Positions 61,080 to 64,000 of a DNA stretch of 64,000 nt are shown here, one piece after another (positions within the stretch are counted from its first letter, which is position 1; each line of letters opens with the position of its first letter). The notes under the pieces are model-generated. The model saw nothing but the letters and a program-made list of their open reading frames with translations, had not been told where the DNA came from and ran no database searches. The position numbers and the translations under genes are program-made. The DNA is from Irpex lacteus (taxonomy: Eukaryota > Basidiomycota > Agaricomycetes > Polyporales > Irpicaceae), in assembly GCA_001986395.2 (NCBI GenBank), contig MQVO02000009.1, forward strand, positions 620,001-684,000, read 5' to 3'.

Positions 61080-61750
61080 ATGTCCACGAGGTAAGCGATC
61101 AGCACATCCTCAATGCATTTCCTTCACCGCTGACACTATAACAATTAGCCAAGATGATCTCTGGTGCCCGGTCGATGCTGGAATAGAAGTACGCATTGAA
61201 ACGGTTCTGTGCAAGAAGTCAGTCGATATGTGCTTTCAAAAAGACACTGGCAGTCGGCTACTTTCTCAGTACGAGAATATCAAGAATACCAATCAGATGG
61301 TATGTAGTTTGACTTCGTATTCCAATGCCACTCGAGTAGTCAGTATACTCAGACATCTTGCTCTCGTCTAGTGGAAGCTTGAGAGAGTGGGCTCGATAGG
61401 GTACCTCATCCGCCACGTCGATTCTGGCCTCTGCCTCATTCCAACGACGGTTGGCAAGGATGGAAGAGTCTATATGGACGTTGGACCCTTTGGCCACGCG
61501 TTTACCTTCGAAAGACACAGGGATTCGAGTGTAATGTCAGTCACGCCCCACCTACTATACAAGCTCTTTTCGTATAATTGACGGTTGTTTCTTGTATATA
61601 ATATGTAGTATCCATCTAGCCGAAAAGAAGGAGTATACGCTCACCGTGGAGGGTTCTTCTGAAAAGACTGGGGCCAGATATGTTCTGTGGCCGCACGGAG
61701 GTGGCGCAGCCTCTAAGTGGTATATCAAGGATTTTCACGATCTCAACTAA
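60840..61750 (+). repeat. Tandem duplicon copy B
   Basis: Matches copy A (54830-55103 plus 59713-60335) over promoter, four exons and introns, without the transposon. Similarity is high in exons 3 and 4 and lower in exon 2 and introns, so the duplication is old relative to the transposon insertion. Confidence 0.75.
61080..61750 (+). CDS. Beta-trefoil-like small protein, copy B
   Basis: Exons 61080-61090, 61149-61299, 61372-61535 and 61609-61750 give 155 residues. It has the same plan as copy A: MST then SQDDLWCPVDAGIEVRIETV, NQMWKLERVGSIGYLIRHVD, SGLCLIPTTVGKDGRVYMD, FGHAFTFERHRD, HLAEKKEYTLTVEGSS and SKWYIKDFHDLN. Likely one beta-trefoil domain (lectin or inhibitor type). Compared with copy A it lacks about eight residues at the exon 3/4 border, where the introns differ. 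Intron 1 is 58 nt and gives the empty-site reference for the transposon insertion. No signal peptide. Confidence 0.72.
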
Positions 61751-63810
61751 ACATTCTAATCGTCACGGGGCCGAGGCGTGCCCGAACCGCACTACTAATA
61801 GCTGGTCCCAGCAGATTTTAGCCTCATACTGTTTTGTTACTAGTATTCGATCCTCGCTATTCAGACTTGTATCGTTGGGAGACGTTTATTCATGCTGATC
61901 GCCCGCATCGCAAGTCCTACATATGCAGGTATATTGTATGTCTACATGCTTGAATTCGGGTGCGAGATGGGGCTTGCGGTGGGAAGAGTTGATGTAAGAG
62001 GGTGGGACACCAGACAGCCGTTGGATGGTGCAGAAAAGAGGTTCTGCTGCGCTTCCGTTGGTATCTGCTGTTGACGTATTATTCAGCGAGGTCATACACC
62101 TGTACTAGCAGTAGTAGGCTTGCGCTGGCGAAGTGAGTGCCTTTCCAGACAAGGACTCGTAGACTCTGTTAACGGTCATGCGGTCTACGAACGACGCCAA
62201 GGAAGCGTACTACGACGCGACCCTCCTCGTCGCTCGGCAACCACGACCTCAAGAAGCACGAGCAAGTGGAGATTCCGACACGGGGCAATGTTCGCTCTCA
62301 CCGATCGCGCTCTCGCATTCTCATAGCTTTGGTACTTGGCTATGAGCTTCTCAAGTTCGGAGTGAAGGTGTAGTAGTACACTACGGAGCAGGAGATCTCG
62401 AGTGGCGACGATGCTTGCGTTTTGAACGGCAAGACAAGTGAACGCACGATCAAGCTCGTCAACCACCTATATTTGATGGTCTAGCTGAAGAGAAGATCTC
62501 ACCTATCTACAATACAATTTGAGGCGAAGCTACTCAATGTTGCAGTTACAACTCCTTAGCGGTCGACTCGCACTGGCACTAGGGGAGCCGAACCGATCTG
62601 CAGGTCCAAATCGATCTACCTCTAGCGCTGAATACACAGAGCGACACGGTGCTGGTCAGCATCGAAGTGAGGTTTTCTGATGCCTTGAAGAACGCGTCGA
62701 TATTATAATGAGAGATATGTACAGTTTACTCGGTGATCTACATATTCGATGTGTATACTAATTACATTCGGTAGGCCATTATTGAAGAAATGGTAGTCTC
62801 ACTGCTGAGTACTACTGAGTCCTGACTTCATACTCTCCACCGGCACTGAGGCACGGACTCTCATGGGTATCAGAGACACGCCGCAACTCTTTCAGGCTGA
62901 CTACGGAGACCATCTGTCTGTACATCTCGAAGAACAAACCTTCTGTTCTCATGGTATATGAACTTCGGAGCGAGCGATCCCAGGGTAGATTAAGCCTCAC
63001 TGTTTCCGTACTACTACGGCCAGGTGAAGGGTTTTGATAAGAATGACCGGCATCTTCTGCAACTCATGACAGTAGCCTAAGTTACTTCACACTGAACTGG
63101 TACTAAAGACACAGCTTCGGAAGTCTAAGGTGTGTTCACGATCTCGTCATATTAGATTTGATGCATACCTGATACTCTACAAGCTATCTATCTCGTGCTG
63201 ATGCCGCCCTAGGGCTGCAAATACATAGGCATACTACATTTTTGACGACTGTAAAAACAAAGCAGTCTGCTACTGTTCCGAATAAAGGCAGCTACTCTGC
63301 TGGTCGGGCGGTCTGCTACTATTGGATTCGTCAATGTCTGGCCGTGACGTAGGACCTCAAAGTTGTGAGTGCTACACGCTGCGAATCATTTTTAACTTCA
63401 AGTTTTTGATATGGTCACGTATGATTACCTCCAGGCATTGAAACACTATTTTTATGACATCCTCATCAAGGGTCTGAGTGTTCCCCACCACTCGAAGCGT
63501 CGAATTAGTGGACATGCTTCGTTATGAACTACAGGCCGTTTGCCCTGTGTTTTCGGGCCCAATCAATGCCATCAAGGATTCCGTGAGTGATTTATACCCA
63601 CGAGTATAAGTATTGTGCGGACGGCTGCATAACCAACGCATACCCCCAGGTACATACTATATTCCTCCAACTCTGACGGCTAGCACTACTAATAATTTAA
63701 TCAGCACACGACGGTACCTATCACTGTATACCATCCTCTCAAACCACTGCTTCCGTGCTAACTGCTCATCGCTGCACGTAGTGTTCACAAGGCACCACGC
63801 CGGTTCAACT
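61751..63810. other. Gene-poor stretch near the right edge
   Basis: About 2 kb without a supportable gene. Frames are short and motif-free. The last 250 bases lead to a new ATG at 63811, with a TATA-like GAGTATAAG near 63602. Confidence 0.45.
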
Positions 63811-64000
63811 ATGTCAGATGCTCAGGGGGAGGCATCGTCTGGATTACCATCATCAGTGAGTTTAGTTGCCCTTTTGTTATTCTATTCTTTCACATTGACA
63901 ACTTTCTACACCATGGAAGCCGTCAAAAGCTGCCTTCGCTTCCGAACCCGACGACCTTCGGCATATCTCTCTAGCCCGACTAGCCTACCATGCCGGTAAA
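63811..64000 (+). CDS. 5' end of an unidentified gene, cut by the window edge
   Basis: Exon 1 at 63811-63855 encodes MSDAQGEASSGLPSS and ends at a good GTGAGT donor in phase 0. A likely second exon starts at 63920 after CATGGAAG and stays open to the edge (PSKAAFASEPDDLRHISLAR and on). The short phase-0 first exon with an MSD start resembles BTB gene 3, but no BTB core is inside the window. Family not assignable. Confidence 0.4.

Overview
The window reads as nuclear DNA of a filamentous basidiomycete, most likely an Agaricomycete. Almost every gene is split by many short GT-AG introns, mostly about 50-75 nt. Gene families typical of mushroom-forming fungi are present: F-box proteins, small BTB/POZ proteins, a vigilin, and a cellular-slime-type mix of secreted proteins. 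A Ulp1-plus-DDE transposon is also present. The species cannot be named from this sequence. I assembled exon chains by hand from reading frame, splice sites and known protein motifs. All complete chains have lengths divisible by three, which is a useful internal check.

Layout. 2.3-3.8 kb: methylthioribose-1-phosphate isomerase (methionine salvage). 4.6-7.1 kb: allantoicase fused to ureidoglycolate lyase (purine nitrogen recovery). 8.8-10.2 kb: secreted lysozyme-like/SLT protein. 11.3-12.5 kb: multi-pass membrane protein. 13.0-15.4 kb: TPR-containing protein phosphatase 5, with a 5-nt microexon. 16-22.7 kb: a small hypothetical gene and three F-box genes. 23.3-24.9 kb: single-pass membrane protein. 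25.6-27.8 kb: ATP sulfurylase with its APS-kinase-like tail. 28.9-29.6 kb: secreted Cys-rich protein with two tandem BAS2-like modules. 30.5-31.6, 35.6-36.7, 46.8-48.0 and 52.9-54.2 kb: four BTB/POZ paralogues sharing one gene plan. 37.1-39.9 kb: long disordered protein. 40.2-44.5 kb: vigilin/Scp160-type multi-KH protein. 48.6-50.4 kb: GH13 alpha-amylase. 54.2-61.8 kb: a tandem duplication carrying two small beta-trefoil-like genes. The right edge holds the start of one more gene.

The most interesting object is at 55143-59712. A complete 4,570-bp DNA transposon has perfect 26-bp terminal inverted repeats and TA target-site duplications. It encodes one intact predicted 1,285-residue Ulp1 protease-DDE transposase fusion. 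It sits inside intron 1 of the first beta-trefoil gene. The uninterrupted tandem copy at 61080 shows what the empty intron looked like.

Housekeeping metabolism (MRI1, MET3, the DAL fusion) is interspersed with fast-evolving families (F-box, BTB, secreted proteins) and with long gene-poor stretches where I see no supportable gene: 1-2.3, 31.6-35.5, 44.5-46.8, 50.4-52.9 and 61.8-63.8 kb.
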